From an uncultured Bacteroidales bacterium (GTDB lineage: Bacteria; Bacteroidota; Bacteroidia; Bacteroidales; UBA932): 33,559 nt of DNA. The DNA lies in assembly GCA_947305045.1 (NCBI GenBank), contig CAMZCW010000007.1, forward strand, positions 1 through 33,559, in the 5' to 3' direction. A program made the translations under genes and the position numbers. The notes under the pieces are model-generated. The model did no database searches. It had not been told where the DNA came from and saw nothing but the letters and a program-made list of their open reading frames with translations. How positions within the stretch are numbered: the stretch's first letter is position 1; each line of letters opens with the position of its first letter. This document shows, piece after piece, positions 7,333 through 14,777 of the stretch.

Positions 7333-7464
7333 GCCGCGATTGCAGCTGGACGGGCCCAGACGTTGATTATTTGCAATCGCGGCTGGGAAACCTCCTTTTG
7401 AGCCTAAATCCTTGCCGCGATTGCAGTTAAAGCTCGTAGAAAGGTGATTCCTTGCAATCGCGGC
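7333..7464. repeat. Twin hairpins, GCCGCGATTGCA/TGCAATCGCGGC
   Basis: Two tandem inverted repeats have the same perfect 12-bp stem but different loops: 7333-7344 with 7372-7383, and 7414-7425 with 7453-7464. Each loop is about 27 bases. Stem identity against loop divergence suggests that the palindromic arms, not the interior, are maintained. Confidence 0.85.
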
Positions 7465-7549
7465 CGCTTCTACAAGATTCTCTGGACCTGGCGCAGGTCA
7501 GTGCACAGGAGGTGAAATTCTCGCTCCGGGCAAGGTGGGATACCCGGGT

Positions 7550-7667
7550 GGGCAAGGTCGATAATCATGCCCACCACCTTACCCCCATTATCCGTCCCAC
7601 ACCGCCCCCAGCCCCCACATCCCCGGGCAAAGTAGTCCCTCTCAAATCCCACCTTGCCCACCGAGGG
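7550..7667. repeat. Dispersed intergenic repeat, right copy (partner at 5295-5545)
   Basis: Contains GGGCAAGGTCGATAATCATG (from 7550), CCATTATCCG, and CTCAAATCCCACCTTGCCCA (7641-7660). GGTGGGCA (7547-7554) and TGCCCACC (7568-7575) form an 8-bp stem. The two sub-blocks are in the opposite order to the left copy. Confidence 0.65.
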
Positions 7668-8218
7668 GGATTGCGTAAGGCCGTTGTGTTGCGGTAAGGT
7701 GATGTGCAAAGAGCCCTCAGCAGGAGGGGGATGGTAAGTGCTGGCCCCGGTAGGGTTGTGGCAATGCAAGGCGCAAAGGCTCCCAAGTGAGGTATGGCCT
7801 CCGCTTGGGTTGAATGAGGGTGTCTTTTGCCACTATGCGATGGTGGAGGGGCAATAGATGGATTGGGAAGTGAGGGGAGGGTGGAGCATAAGCATCCGCA
7901 CAAAACAACGTTTTCTTGTTCGGAGGTTGATGCTCCAGCCTACTCTCCCGCACAATATTAGCAGTATTTGTCCGGAGGGGTATGCCAGAGTACTACAGTC
8001 GCCAGTTGGGCTTGTACCGAGTAGCAGTCTGTGCCGTGTTGACCGTCAGAATGTGTCTGGATGAGATTTTGGTTCAACGCGGCAATCCGCTGCGTCACGG
8101 AGAATATCCCTTTCCTCATCTATATGCCTGCAACGACCTTCGCCTAGGGAAATGCAAAACAACCGGGTTTTTGCATTGAGCCGGTGGTTCCCCTCAAATA
8201 AATTGACGATAGAAAACG
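7668..8218. other. Non-coding stretch with potential RNA structure
   Basis: No convincing gene is visible; short ORFs on both strands lack recognisable motifs. Structure includes the inverted repeat TGGAGCAT (7882-7889) / ATGCTCCA (7930-7937), with further complementarity inside, and AATGCAAAAC (8151-8160) / GTTTTTGCATT (8167-8177). The segment between these could be a structured RNA on either strand, but no known family is identified. Confidence 0.35.
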
Positions 8219-8257
8219 AAATCAAGCACTACAGGGAACTCTGTAAGTGCTTGATTT
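8219..8257 (-). terminator. Terminator hairpin of tRNA-Val
   Basis: AAATCAAGCACT (8219-8230) pairs with AGTGCTTGATTT (8246-8257), with an additional inner ACAG/CTGT pairing. It begins 9 bp after the tRNA 3' end on the minus strand and is followed there by a T-rich stretch (TTTCGTTTTC across the stem end), consistent with intrinsic termination. Confidence 0.7.
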
Positions 8258-8266
8258 TCATGTTGT

Positions 8267-8340
8267 GGGCGGTACTGGATTCGAACCAGTGACCCTCTGC
8301 TTGTAAGGCAGATGCTCTGAACCAACTGAGCTAACCGCCC
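8267..8340 (-). tRNA. tRNA-Val (anticodon TAC)
   Basis: The reverse complement folds as a full cloverleaf of 74 nt. The acceptor is GGGCGGT/ACCGCCC, and the D arm GCTCAGTTGGTTCAGAGC. The anticodon arm is TCTGC-CTTACAA-GCAGA with anticodon TAC. The T arm is CTGG-TTCGAAT-CCAG. The 3' CCA is not encoded (ACA follows), so it must be added enzymatically. It decodes GUA and other GUN valine codons by wobble. Confidence 0.97.
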
Positions 8341-8351
8341 GAAAGGGATGA

Positions 8352-8382
8352 CAAAGGTACTAAGAAAAATTGATTTTACAAA
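8352..8382 (-). promoter_or_regulatory. Bacteroidota sigma-type promoter of tRNA-Val
   Basis: On the minus strand TTTG (8382-8379) and TACCTTTG (8359-8352) are separated by exactly 19 bp, matching the Bacteroides TTTG-N19-TAnnTTTG consensus. The -7 box ends 11 bp before the tRNA 5' end at 8340. This is the clearest promoter in the window and supports the phylum assignment. Confidence 0.85.
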
Positions 8383-8435
8383 TTATTTTTTACCGGACTA
8401 CATTCCTGCCCTCTTATGAAATCCGCCCGGGAAAA

Positions 8436-8455
8436 CCCACGATTTCAATCGTGGG
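8436..8455 (+). repeat. IS left-end subterminal hairpin
   Basis: CCCACGATT-TC-AATCGTGGG forms a near-continuous 9-bp stem. It is the left-end counterpart of the 10051-10069 hairpin and the probable TnpA binding site for single-strand excision. Confidence 0.8.
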
Positions 8456-8474
8456 ATGAAAGGGCGCAAAATTC

Positions 8475-8505
8475 TTGGAATTTCGGGAAATAATCGTTAC
8501 ATTTG
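8475..8505 (+). promoter_or_regulatory. Possible tnpA promoter
   Basis: TTG (8475-8477) and TACATTTG (8498-8505) are 20 bp apart, close to the Bacteroidota consensus. Transcription would start only a few bases before the chosen ATG at 8517, so the message would be almost leaderless. This makes the assignment tentative. Confidence 0.45.
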
Positions 8506-8516
8506 TATGTAACGAA

Positions 8517-8912
8517 ATGAAGAAACTGGCACATCATATCACTTCAGTAGTGAACATCAGTTACCATATCATCTGGTGTCCAAAGTACCGTCGTAAAGTA
8601 CTTGTTGATGATGTGGAGCAAAGATTAAAAGAAATACTTCCGCAAATTGCGGAAGAGATGGGCTGCAGGATTGAGACGATGGAAGTGATGCCAGATCACG
8701 TGCATATATTCATGCGCGGGACGCCAACACTTCCTGTGCATTTGATTGTCAAGAATCTTAAAGCGGTCAGTGCGAGGAGACTACGCTCAGAATTTCCTGA
8801 ATTGAAACGTCGGATGAATACGATGTGGACCAGGAGTTACTATTGTGAGACCGTCGGCCGCATTTCCGAGCAAACCATACAGAAGTACATCGAGAACCAG
8901 AAGAATGCTTAG
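8517..8912 (+). CDS. tnpA: IS200/IS605 family transposase TnpA (Y1 HUH)
   Basis: Single-strand DNA transposase of 131 residues, the usual length for the IS200/IS605 Y1 group. The family N-terminus ISYHIIWCPKYRRKVL is present. The HUH metal-binding motif is His61-Val-His63 in MPDHVHIFMRG, and the catalytic tyrosine is Tyr124 in IQKYIENQ. All key residues look intact, so the enzyme may be active. ATG 8517 is preferred over an upstream in-frame TTG at 8475 because family members begin just before the ISYHIIW segment and the TTG lies in the putative promoter. The stop codon overlaps the tnpB start (ATG 8905), which indicates translational coupling in the ancestral element. Confidence 0.93.
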   Translation: MKKLAHHITSVVNISYHIIWCPKYRRKVLVDDVEQRLKEILPQIAEEMGCRIETMEVMPDHVHIFMRGTPTLPVHLIVKNLKAVSARRLRSEFPELKRRMNTMWTRSYYCETVGRISEQTIQKYIENQKNA

Positions 8913-10047
8913 GGCAATCAGATACGAACTCCGCCCGAACGCCACATAGCGCTCGCTCATCAACCGTACCTGCGGATGCTGCCGGTTCGTATACAACAGT
9001 GCCCTTGCATTTGCGAAAGAGAACCGTGTCAGCAATTACGACCTTGTGAAGCGGCTGCCCGGTCTTAAGTCCGAGTTCGACTGGCTGAAAGAAGTGCCGT
9101 CTCAAGCCTTGCAGCAGGCGGTGATAGATCTCGGTAAAGCATTCAAAAATAAATTCAAGGGACACAACGACTGGCCGGTGTTCCACAAAAAAGGTCGGAA
9201 GGATTCGTACCGCATCCCGGCCGGTTGCGAGATTGACTACACGCACTATAAGGTCAAGCTTGCCAAACTGGGGTGGGTCAAGTTTTACAAGGACAAACCT
9301 ATAGACCAGGCGAAAATACATTCATATACTGTCAGCAGGTCGTCAACCGGACGATACTACATATCGCTATTGTACGAAGCGCCTGACCGTTTACCTCTTG
9401 CCAACGGGAAGTCCGTCGGCATAGACGTGGGCGTCAAGGAGTTCGCCGTCTGTTCGGACGGGGTGGTGTTCGAAAACCAAAAGCACTACCGGCGTCAGAT
9501 GCGGCGTCTTCGCGTCCTACAGAGGACGATGGCTCGGCGTTACGACAAAGGCAGGGACATTTACGATGCAGACGGGCGGAAAATCGGCGAGAACGGTCCT
9601 CAGTCAAGGAACTGGTACAAAGCCAAGGCGGCCGTTGCCAAATGCCATGAGAAAATCAGGAACCAGCGGAACGACTATCTCAACAAGGTAAGTTCCCTGA
9701 TTGCTTCTCAATATAGCATCGTCTGTGTCGAAGACCTGAACGTCAAGGGCATGGTGAAGAACCGCCATTTGTCAAAAGCAATATCCGACTGCGGCTGGAC
9801 TGCATTCAAGACGATGCTGAAATACAAGTGCGACACGCTCATCGAGGTGGACAGGTTCTTCGCGTCCAGCCAGACGTGCCATTGCTGCGGCTATAAGAAC
9901 GTTCGTGTCAAAAACCTGTCCGTACGTGACTGGGTCTGTCCCGAATGCGGGACACACCACGACAGGGACGAAAACGCCGCACAGAACATACTCCGGGAAG
10001 GACTGTCTCGGTATTCCATAAGCGCTTCTATGGAAGCGCTGGGATAG
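8905..10047 (+). pseudogene. tnpB: tnpB RNA-guided nuclease gene with amber codon 15
   Basis: Full-length frame of 380 codons starting at ATG 8905, interrupted by TAG at 8947-8949 (codon 15) inside the conserved N-terminus ([22 protein letters not shown]). The stop probably replaced a CAG glutamine codon by one change. The rest is intact. The RuvC Asp is in GIDVGVKEF (residue 174) and the RuvC Glu in [10 protein letters not shown] (276). The zinc-finger pairs are CHCC and CPEC (Cys325/328 and 345/348), and the third acidic residue is in [11 protein letters not shown] (355). A GTG at 9046 could restart translation and give a 333-residue protein lacking the first 47 residues. TnpB of active elements is an omega-RNA-guided DNA nuclease that helps IS retention. 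Here it is probably inactive, N-terminally truncated, or made only by stop-codon readthrough. Confidence 0.85.
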
Positions 10048-10085
10048 AACCCCACGAATTGTTCGTGGGAGCAGTCAGTTTACCC
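9950..10085 (+). ncRNA. Candidate omega-RNA (right-end guide RNA) of the IS element
   Basis: In IS605-type elements the guide RNA of TnpB overlaps the 3' end of tnpB and the right end. Here that region holds two consecutive hairpins: AGCGCTTC-TATG-GAAGCGCT (10021-10040) and CCCACGAA-TTG-TTCGTGGG (10051-10069). The 5' limit and the junction with the guide (just beyond the right end, after about 10085) are inferred from family knowledge, not seen. Confidence 0.4.
10051..10069 (+). repeat. IS right-end subterminal hairpin
   Basis: CCCACGAA (10051-10058), loop TTG, TTCGTGGG (10062-10069), four bases after the tnpB stop. It mirrors the left-end hairpin at 8436-8455. Confidence 0.8.
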
Positions 10086-10250
10086 AGTCTGAATAATAAT
10101 AGTGTACGGTCCAAATATCAACTCCCTGCCCTATCAACCCCTTCGGCCCAAACGGTCCTTAAGGGTAGTCAGGGCAGTCAACGGAGTGGTTGATGCTCGC
10201 GCCTGGTCCTCTGCATGATACTTAGACGGGTGCCACAAAGGGGGGCGGAG

Positions 10251-10341
10251 TCGCGGAAGCCATAAAGGGGAGGCGGAACCGCGGAAGGTCACTCGGAAGC
10301 CGCTCGGGAGTCGCTCGGAAGTCGCGGAAGCCATAAAGGGG
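10251..10341. repeat. 71-bp-spaced direct repeat (TCGCGGAAGCCATAAAGGGG)
   Basis: The 20-bp sequence TCGCGGAAGCCATAAAGGGG occurs at 10251-10270 and 10322-10341. Between the two lie further GGAAGCC-, CTCGGAAG- and CTCGGGAG-type variants. It belongs to the same GC-rich low-complexity tract as 10371-10441. Confidence 0.8.
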
Positions 10342-10370
10342 GCGTATCGTTTGATCAAATGCAACGTTTC

Positions 10371-10441
10371 GGAAGCCCCCCGGAAGCCCCCCGGAAGCCC
10401 CCCGGAAGCCCCCGGAAGCCCCCGGAAGCCCGAAAGCCCCC
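10371..10441. repeat. Short tandem repeat GGAAGCCCCC(C)
   Basis: About three 11-bp units (GGAAGCCCCCC) are followed by 10-bp units (GGAAGCCCCC) and a degenerate end. The C-run changes length from unit to unit, which is typical of slippage-prone DNA. The tract ends about 155 bp before the -7 box of the fimbrial operon. Confidence 0.85.
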
Positions 10442-10595
10442 GTGCTCCGCAAAAACCCCACACGGGGGGCGCGCGGGACTTAAACGTTAGAGAAATAGGC
10501 GTTTATGGGCTCCGGGAGGGGTGGAGGCTCTTTAGAAGTTATTTAAAATTATTAAAAATTTGGTTCAGAAGTTTTATTTTGAACGAATTTTTCTT

Positions 10596-10603
10596 TAACT
10601 TTG
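10596..10603 (+). promoter_or_regulatory. Bacteroidota -7 box of the fimbrial operon
   Basis: TAACTTTG matches TAnnTTTG in an AT-rich segment (10535-10610) that contrasts with the GC-rich repeats upstream. A TTTG at 10578-10581 is only 14 bp away, so the -33 element is non-ideal and an activator may be needed. The predicted leader is about 115 nt and includes a small hairpin TTAGCC/GGCTAA (10676-10696). Confidence 0.5.
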
Positions 10604-10724
10604 CGAGTGTTTAGAAAAGAGAAGTAGCCGTTCTTTCAGGATTGGAGGCGGCTCAGAGGGTGTTATGTAAGTGTATTAGCCTGTTGTTTTGGCTAAATAA
10701 GAAAATCTCTTATTTGGGTCCATT

Positions 10725-12422
10725 ATGACAAGAAATGGGAATGAAACTATGATAGGCTTGCCGCTTCGAAAAGGGGTGTTACTCCTAATTGGAATGGCTT
10801 TTTGCTATATAGCCGCTGCTGCTTCGGAACCGCGAGATACGGTGAAAAGGTGGCAGGGTTTCAGCGTGCGCACCAATCTGCTATGGGATGGTGCTGCGGA
10901 GCCTAACATAGGGGTGGAATTCCCGGTAGGGAAGCATGTCTCCCTGGGCGCCAATGCCGGCATCAAAACCTGGCCTCGCTGGCTCTTCTGGGACAATGAC
11001 CAGACCAACCCCCGCCACTGGCGCAATTTCGCCGTGGTGCCGGAAGCACGTTTCTATTTTGACCAGGTCTATGACGGTTTCTTTGTGGGTGCAGACGCCA
11101 TTTACACGCACTTCAACGTGAGCAATGTGAAGTTCCCGTTCGGCATGTATCCGGAAGCGCAGAACAACCGTCTGCAGGGCTCTTTCTGGGGCGGCGGCCT
11201 GTTCGTCGGCTACAGCTGGTGGCTGGGCCAGCATTTTCGCATAGAAGCGGAGGCCGGCGTGGCGGCCGGTCTGGCGGCCTATGACAAGTTTGACTGCGGC
11301 CACTGCGGCACCAAAACCGGGGAAGTCCGCAAGCCTGCCGTAGTGCCCAAACTGGGTGTAAACATTGCCTGGAATCCCGTCGCCCGGGACAAACGGCCCC
11401 AGATGGGCGCAGTGGTCAGCGGCCGGGACACCCTCACGGTCCTCTCGCCCCCTGTAGCCTTTGTGGTTCACCTTAAGGACGTAGCGGACACGGAAACCAC
11501 CGGCGACAAACTAGCCAAAAAGAATCCCTGGGTGATTCCCATCGAGAAATACCGTCCGCTGGATTACCAAACCCGTCCCGGCCGCGACAGCGTCCTCTCT
11601 GTGCGCTACCCGCTGGACAGCTATGTTCTGGACCGTTCCTTCGCCGGAAACGGCGCCGTCATGGATGAACTGGAGCGGGCTATTGGCGCTATCAAGGCCG
11701 ATATCCGCACGGAGGAACTGCTCATCTCGGTGGTAGGCCTGGCCTCCATCGAAGGCCCTCTGGCGCACAACGACACCTTGTCGGTCCGCCGTGCCCGCGC
11801 CGTAGTAGAGGAGCTGGCGCACAATACGGACCTGGGCAAAAGAAATTTTGAGACGATAGGAAAAGGAGAGGCATGGGACTGGTTCCGTGCGCAGCTGGGC
11901 GCCGCCCCGGAGGGCTTCAGCGCGGAGGAAATCCGTTCCTTGCAAAGCACCATGTCGCTCCCGGACGCAGACCAGCGTGAACGTGCGCTCAAGGCGGACA
12001 GGGCCTTATATAAAAAGGTTGCCGATATCCTCCTGGCAGACCAGCGCAACGCGGGCTACATCCGTGTGTATTACGGCGACGCCCCGGATCCCATTACCGG
12101 GAAGTACAACAAGGATGTGATGGCCCTGCTCAAGGCCAAGCGCTACGCGGAAGCCGTAAGCCTGATAGAGGCGGATCCGGCCCTGAAGGAACGCACGCTG
12201 CAGGATGCAGAGGCTGCCAATGCCTATGGAATCGCCCTCTGGTTCACCGCCCTGGACAGCAAGGACACGGCGAAGGAGCGTGAGGCACAAAAAATAGTGG
12301 AGCATGCCGCTGCCATGGGCGCGGAAACCGCCCGGCATAACCTGGACGGCATGAACATATACGGCCCCGCCCGCAAGGAGTATGAGGCCTGGAAGCAAGT
12401 AATGGAAGAACACAATCAATAA
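10725..12422 (+). CDS. DUF3575 / OmpA-like outer-membrane protein, fimbrial operon
   Basis: First gene of the fimbrial operon, 565 residues. A signal peptide (hydrophobic core KGVLLLIGMAFCYIAAAA, cleavage likely before SEPRD) shows export. Residues about 47-220 are a DUF3575 domain: SVRTNLLWDG start, alternating aromatic beta strands, and a membrane-barrel-like pattern. Residues about 289-365 resemble the OmpA C-terminal fold (SVVGLASIEGPLAHNDTLS then RRARAVVEEL), likely peptidoglycan-associated. The last 120 residues are helical and TPR-like. DUF3575 proteins are frequent companions of Mfa/FimA-type fimbriae in Bacteroidota, where they are thought to help anchor or assemble the pilus. ATG 10749 is an equally plausible start and gives a shorter signal-peptide n-region. 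The major fimbrillin starts 19 bp downstream. Confidence 0.85.
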   Translation: MTRNGNETMIGLPLRKGVLLLIGMAFCYIAAAASEPRDTVKRWQGFSVRTNLLWDGAAEPNIGVEFPVGKHVSLGANAGIKTWPRWLFWDNDQTNPRHWRNFAVVPEARFYFDQVYDGFFVGADAIYTHFNVSNVKFPFGMYPEAQNNRLQGSFWGGGLFVGYSWWLGQHFRIEAEAGVAAGLAAYDKFDCGHCGTKTGEVRKPAVVPKLGVNIAWNPVARDKRPQMGAVVSGRDTLTVLSPPVAFVVHLKDVADTETTGDKLAKKNPWVIPIEKYRPLDYQTRPGRDSVLSVRYPLDSYVLDRSFAGNGAVMDELERAIGAIKADIRTEELLISVVGLASIEGPLAHNDTLSVRRARAVVEELAHNTDLGKRNFETIGKGEAWDWFRAQLGAAPEGFSAEEIRSLQSTMSLPDADQRERALKADRALYKKVADILLADQRNAGYIRVYYGDAPDPITGKYNKDVMALLKAKRYAEAVSLIEADPALKERTLQDAEAANAYGIALWFTALDSKDTAKEREAQKIVEHAAAMGAETARHNLDGMNIYGPARKEYEAWKQVMEEHNQ

Positions 12423-12441
12423 ACCATTTATTTTATTTATT

Positions 12442-14751
12442 ATGAACAAATTAACGAAACTCTCATTGCTGTCTGTGGCTGTGCTGGCCACAACAGTCGC
12501 TTGTCAGCGGGAGGCCGTTGTTGAGGAGCCCGCGAGCCCCAACTTTGACCCCACCAAAAATGAGGTCGTGGCAGACTTTGTATTCAATGTCTCCACCAGT
12601 ACCTCCCAGACCAAGCAGAACAGCGCCGCTGTACAGGCCTCGCCAGCTGACGATGCCTTCCGTGGTATCTCGAATGCAAAGTTGATGTCTTTTGGACAAC
12701 TCAGTGGTGAGAATCCTGCTGACGGTAAAGTTCTGGCCGCGGATGCCAATGCTGGAAAAGTTTTTGACCTGGCTTCAGTATTGGCTCCGGGTGTTTTAAA
12801 TAGCGATGCTTCCCGTCGTGTGTTGGAAATCTCGCTTCCCTTGAAGTCCAACACCTTGCTCTTTTACGGAAAGGCTCCTATGGGGGATGCTTATGGCGGA
12901 TATAGCAATGTTAAGGACTGCTATGGATTTATGGATTCCTATTCCATTGGCAAGGATAAAGGTTCTGCGAATTTCAAAATTGGCAGCCGCGTCGACGCAG
13001 CGGATTATACCAAGTTTCAGATTATTGAAAACCTGATTGCCGGTTGTCAGACCCTTCTGCTCAATCATTTCCTTCCTACTACATTAAGTCCCGCTATAGA
13101 GGAAGACCAAGCTCCTTCAGGAGATAATGTTCCGGTATATGGTTATGATATAGCCACGCTTTCGAATAAAATTTACTGGGCGGATTATAATTCCGTCGAC
13201 GGCCTCAGTCCTTATGAAACGGATCATCCCCGTTATCCGTTGGAGGAGAAATTAGGTCTGATTTACAAAGAACTTACGGATATTTATACTGTAGATGGCA
13301 ATGAGCTCCGTGCCGGCTCCGGTGAGGCGGTTATACGGATGGCAAAAGACCTGTTCTCCGTGCTGCAGGAAATTCGTTACGCTGCGCCTCTTAGTGAGGC
13401 AGAAGCCGTGGCGAAGTATTTCGCAAACGAAGTTTTTGCGAGAATGAATAAATACTTCACTCCATCAGTAGGTGAGAATGGTATTATCACTGGAGCCGTT
13501 TTCAAGGAACCTACCACGATTGTCAATAATTTCTTGTCGGAGGCTGAACAAAACTATAAACCGGGAGAGTCTGTACCGGCAGGCTTCTTTTGGCCTACTC
13601 AATCTCAGCTTCAGAGTGTTAGCTCGTATATCCCTCTTTATTTCCCCTTCAATTTCAACCTTCCTCGTGGCTGTTCCTATCAGGCATTTGATAAGACCAC
13701 GAAATGCTTCTATTATCCCCAGACTTTCAATGTCTCCGGGATGGGTCTTCCGGGAGCAGGCGCTACCTACAATGCGAAAAGCTACTATTATCCTGCAGAG
13801 CTGATGTATTTTGGCAACAGCCCTATCCGCGTCTCCTCGGTGCCGAAGAAAGTGGCCGATTATCCGCAGGGCTCCGGAACTGCTGATAACCGTTGGGAGA
13901 GTGACGGCTCCTGGTCAGCCGACTGGACCAAAAACAGTCACGTGACTTCTGCCACCCGTGCTGTAGCCATGTCCTATGATATTCAGTATGGTACCGCCCT
14001 GCTGTCTACAAGCGTTGCTTTTTCTTCCGATGTTCAAACGAACGGGATAATGTATGACAATAACCATCGTGTTCAGGAACTCAAACAAAACCGGACGATC
14101 AGCAATCCCCTGGAGGAACCGGACAACGAAATTACAGTAGATGCTAATTCTTTCAAAATGACCGGTCTTATCATCGGTGGTGTGTCTAAGGCTGTGGGTT
14201 GGGATTATTTGCCTGTCAAGGTGGGTGATGCTTATCAGTATGGCTTCATCTATGACAAAGCTATCCCTGCTGCGAGCCAGGCCGTTCCCACTTCAACTCC
14301 CAACTACACCCTTGTTTTGGATAACTTCCTTGCCGCAAGCGAAACGGACGGTATTTATACCCCCGCCGCAGCCCAGCAAAAAGTGTATGTTGCCATTGAG
14401 TTCCAAAACAAAACGGGCCGGGATTTCTACGGAAATGCCAACCTGATTCCTGTAGATGGTTATTTCTACCTGATTGGTTGCCTGGATCCTGATAAACCAG
14501 GGTTGGCGTCCATTACCTGGCCCACCGATCACCCGGTCCCTCCGTACAATACCGATGGCACCAGCCAGCAGGTGAAGCGTGTCTTCATCCAGGACTTCAT
14601 GACCACGGCCACATTCAAACTGGGTCCGAAGTCCCTAAAAAGTGCCTACCTGACTGTTCCGGATCTGCGTTCCACCTCCATGAGCCTGGGTCTTTCCGTG
14701 GATCTCAACTGGGAAACGGGCCTCAATTTCGAAGACGTTATCCTGGGTTAA
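12442..14751 (+). CDS. Fimbrillin-like lipoprotein, probable major subunit (Mfa1/FimA type)
   Basis: A 769-residue lipoprotein precursor: signal peptide with lipobox ending at Cys21 (LATTVAC). After a short propeptide comes the first beta strand DFVFNVSTSTSQTKQ. Thr57-Lys58 is the likely trypsin-type processing site that frees the polymerising subunit. Family marks are FRGISNAKLMSF, LLFYGKAP, TRAVAMSYDIQYG and the C-terminal LGLSVDLNWETGLNFE, a typical fimbrillin end strand. It is larger than P. gingivalis FimA or Mfa1. Base composition is visibly more AT-rich than its neighbours, and the leader just before ATG is AT-only without a Shine-Dalgarno site, as in strongly expressed Bacteroidota genes. 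It is followed after 26 bp by the anchor gene. Major-subunit status is inferred from position and from paralogy with the gene at 15836. Confidence 0.8.
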   Translation: MNKLTKLSLLSVAVLATTVACQREAVVEEPASPNFDPTKNEVVADFVFNVSTSTSQTKQNSAAVQASPADDAFRGISNAKLMSFGQLSGENPADGKVLAADANAGKVFDLASVLAPGVLNSDASRRVLEISLPLKSNTLLFYGKAPMGDAYGGYSNVKDCYGFMDSYSIGKDKGSANFKIGSRVDAADYTKFQIIENLIAGCQTLLLNHFLPTTLSPAIEEDQAPSGDNVPVYGYDIATLSNKIYWADYNSVDGLSPYETDHPRYPLEEKLGLIYKELTDIYTVDGNELRAGSGEAVIRMAKDLFSVLQEIRYAAPLSEAEAVAKYFANEVFARMNKYFTPSVGENGIITGAVFKEPTTIVNNFLSEAEQNYKPGESVPAGFFWPTQSQLQSVSSYIPLYFPFNFNLPRGCSYQAFDKTTKCFYYPQTFNVSGMGLPGAGATYNAKSYYYPAELMYFGNSPIRVSSVPKKVADYPQGSGTADNRWESDGSWSADWTKNSHVTSATRAVAMSYDIQYGTALLSTSVAFSSDVQTNGIMYDNNHRVQELKQNRTISNPLEEPDNEITVDANSFKMTGLIIGGVSKAVGWDYLPVKVGDAYQYGFIYDKAIPAASQAVPTSTPNYTLVLDNFLAASETDGIYTPAAAQQKVYVAIEFQNKTGRDFYGNANLIPVDGYFYLIGCLDPDKPGLASITWPTDHPVPPYNTDGTSQQVKRVFIQDFMTTATFKLGPKSLKSAYLTVPDLRSTSMSLGLSVDLNWETGLNFEDVILG

Positions 14752-14777
14752 TACAGGCCTCTTAACATAAACTACTG

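Larger units (their letters stand above)
8425..10085 (+). mobile_element. IS200/IS605-family insertion sequence (tnpA + tnpB)
   Basis: A Y1 HUH transposase gene overlaps a tnpB reading frame by 8 bp, and the pair is bracketed by similar subterminal hairpins: CCCACGATT/AATCGTGGG at 8436-8455 and CCCACGAA/TTCGTGGG at 10051-10069. Such imperfect palindromes near both ends, without inverted terminal repeats, are diagnostic of the family. The exact cleavage sites cannot be fixed, so the outer limits are approximate. It lies just upstream of the tRNA-Val promoter and leaves it intact. Confidence 0.85.

Noticed and set aside
7930..8050. Possible 5S rRNA on the minus strand (GCGGGAGAGTAGG string)
   Set aside because: Only the short 3' string matches well. 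The distance from the AAGCCC-like segment is about 27 nt too long and the 5' half does not match, so it is at best a decayed remnant.
7452..8179. Several 60-110 codon ORFs on both strands between the Rpn gene and tRNA-Val
   Set aside because: They cross inverted and dispersed repeats, lack recognisable motifs or upstream signals, and overlap one another in different frames.
8436..8455. IS200 TnpA as the mobiliser of the MPDQ/VIPG palindromic module
   Set aside because: The IS end hairpins (CCCACGA stems) share no clear sequence with the module palindromes (GCCCGA and ATTCCCGG stems), so no direct link can be supported.
10480..10720. Invertible promoter of the kind known for Bacteroides surface operons
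   Set aside because: No pair of sufficiently long inverted repeats brackets the -7 box; only short hairpins are visible.
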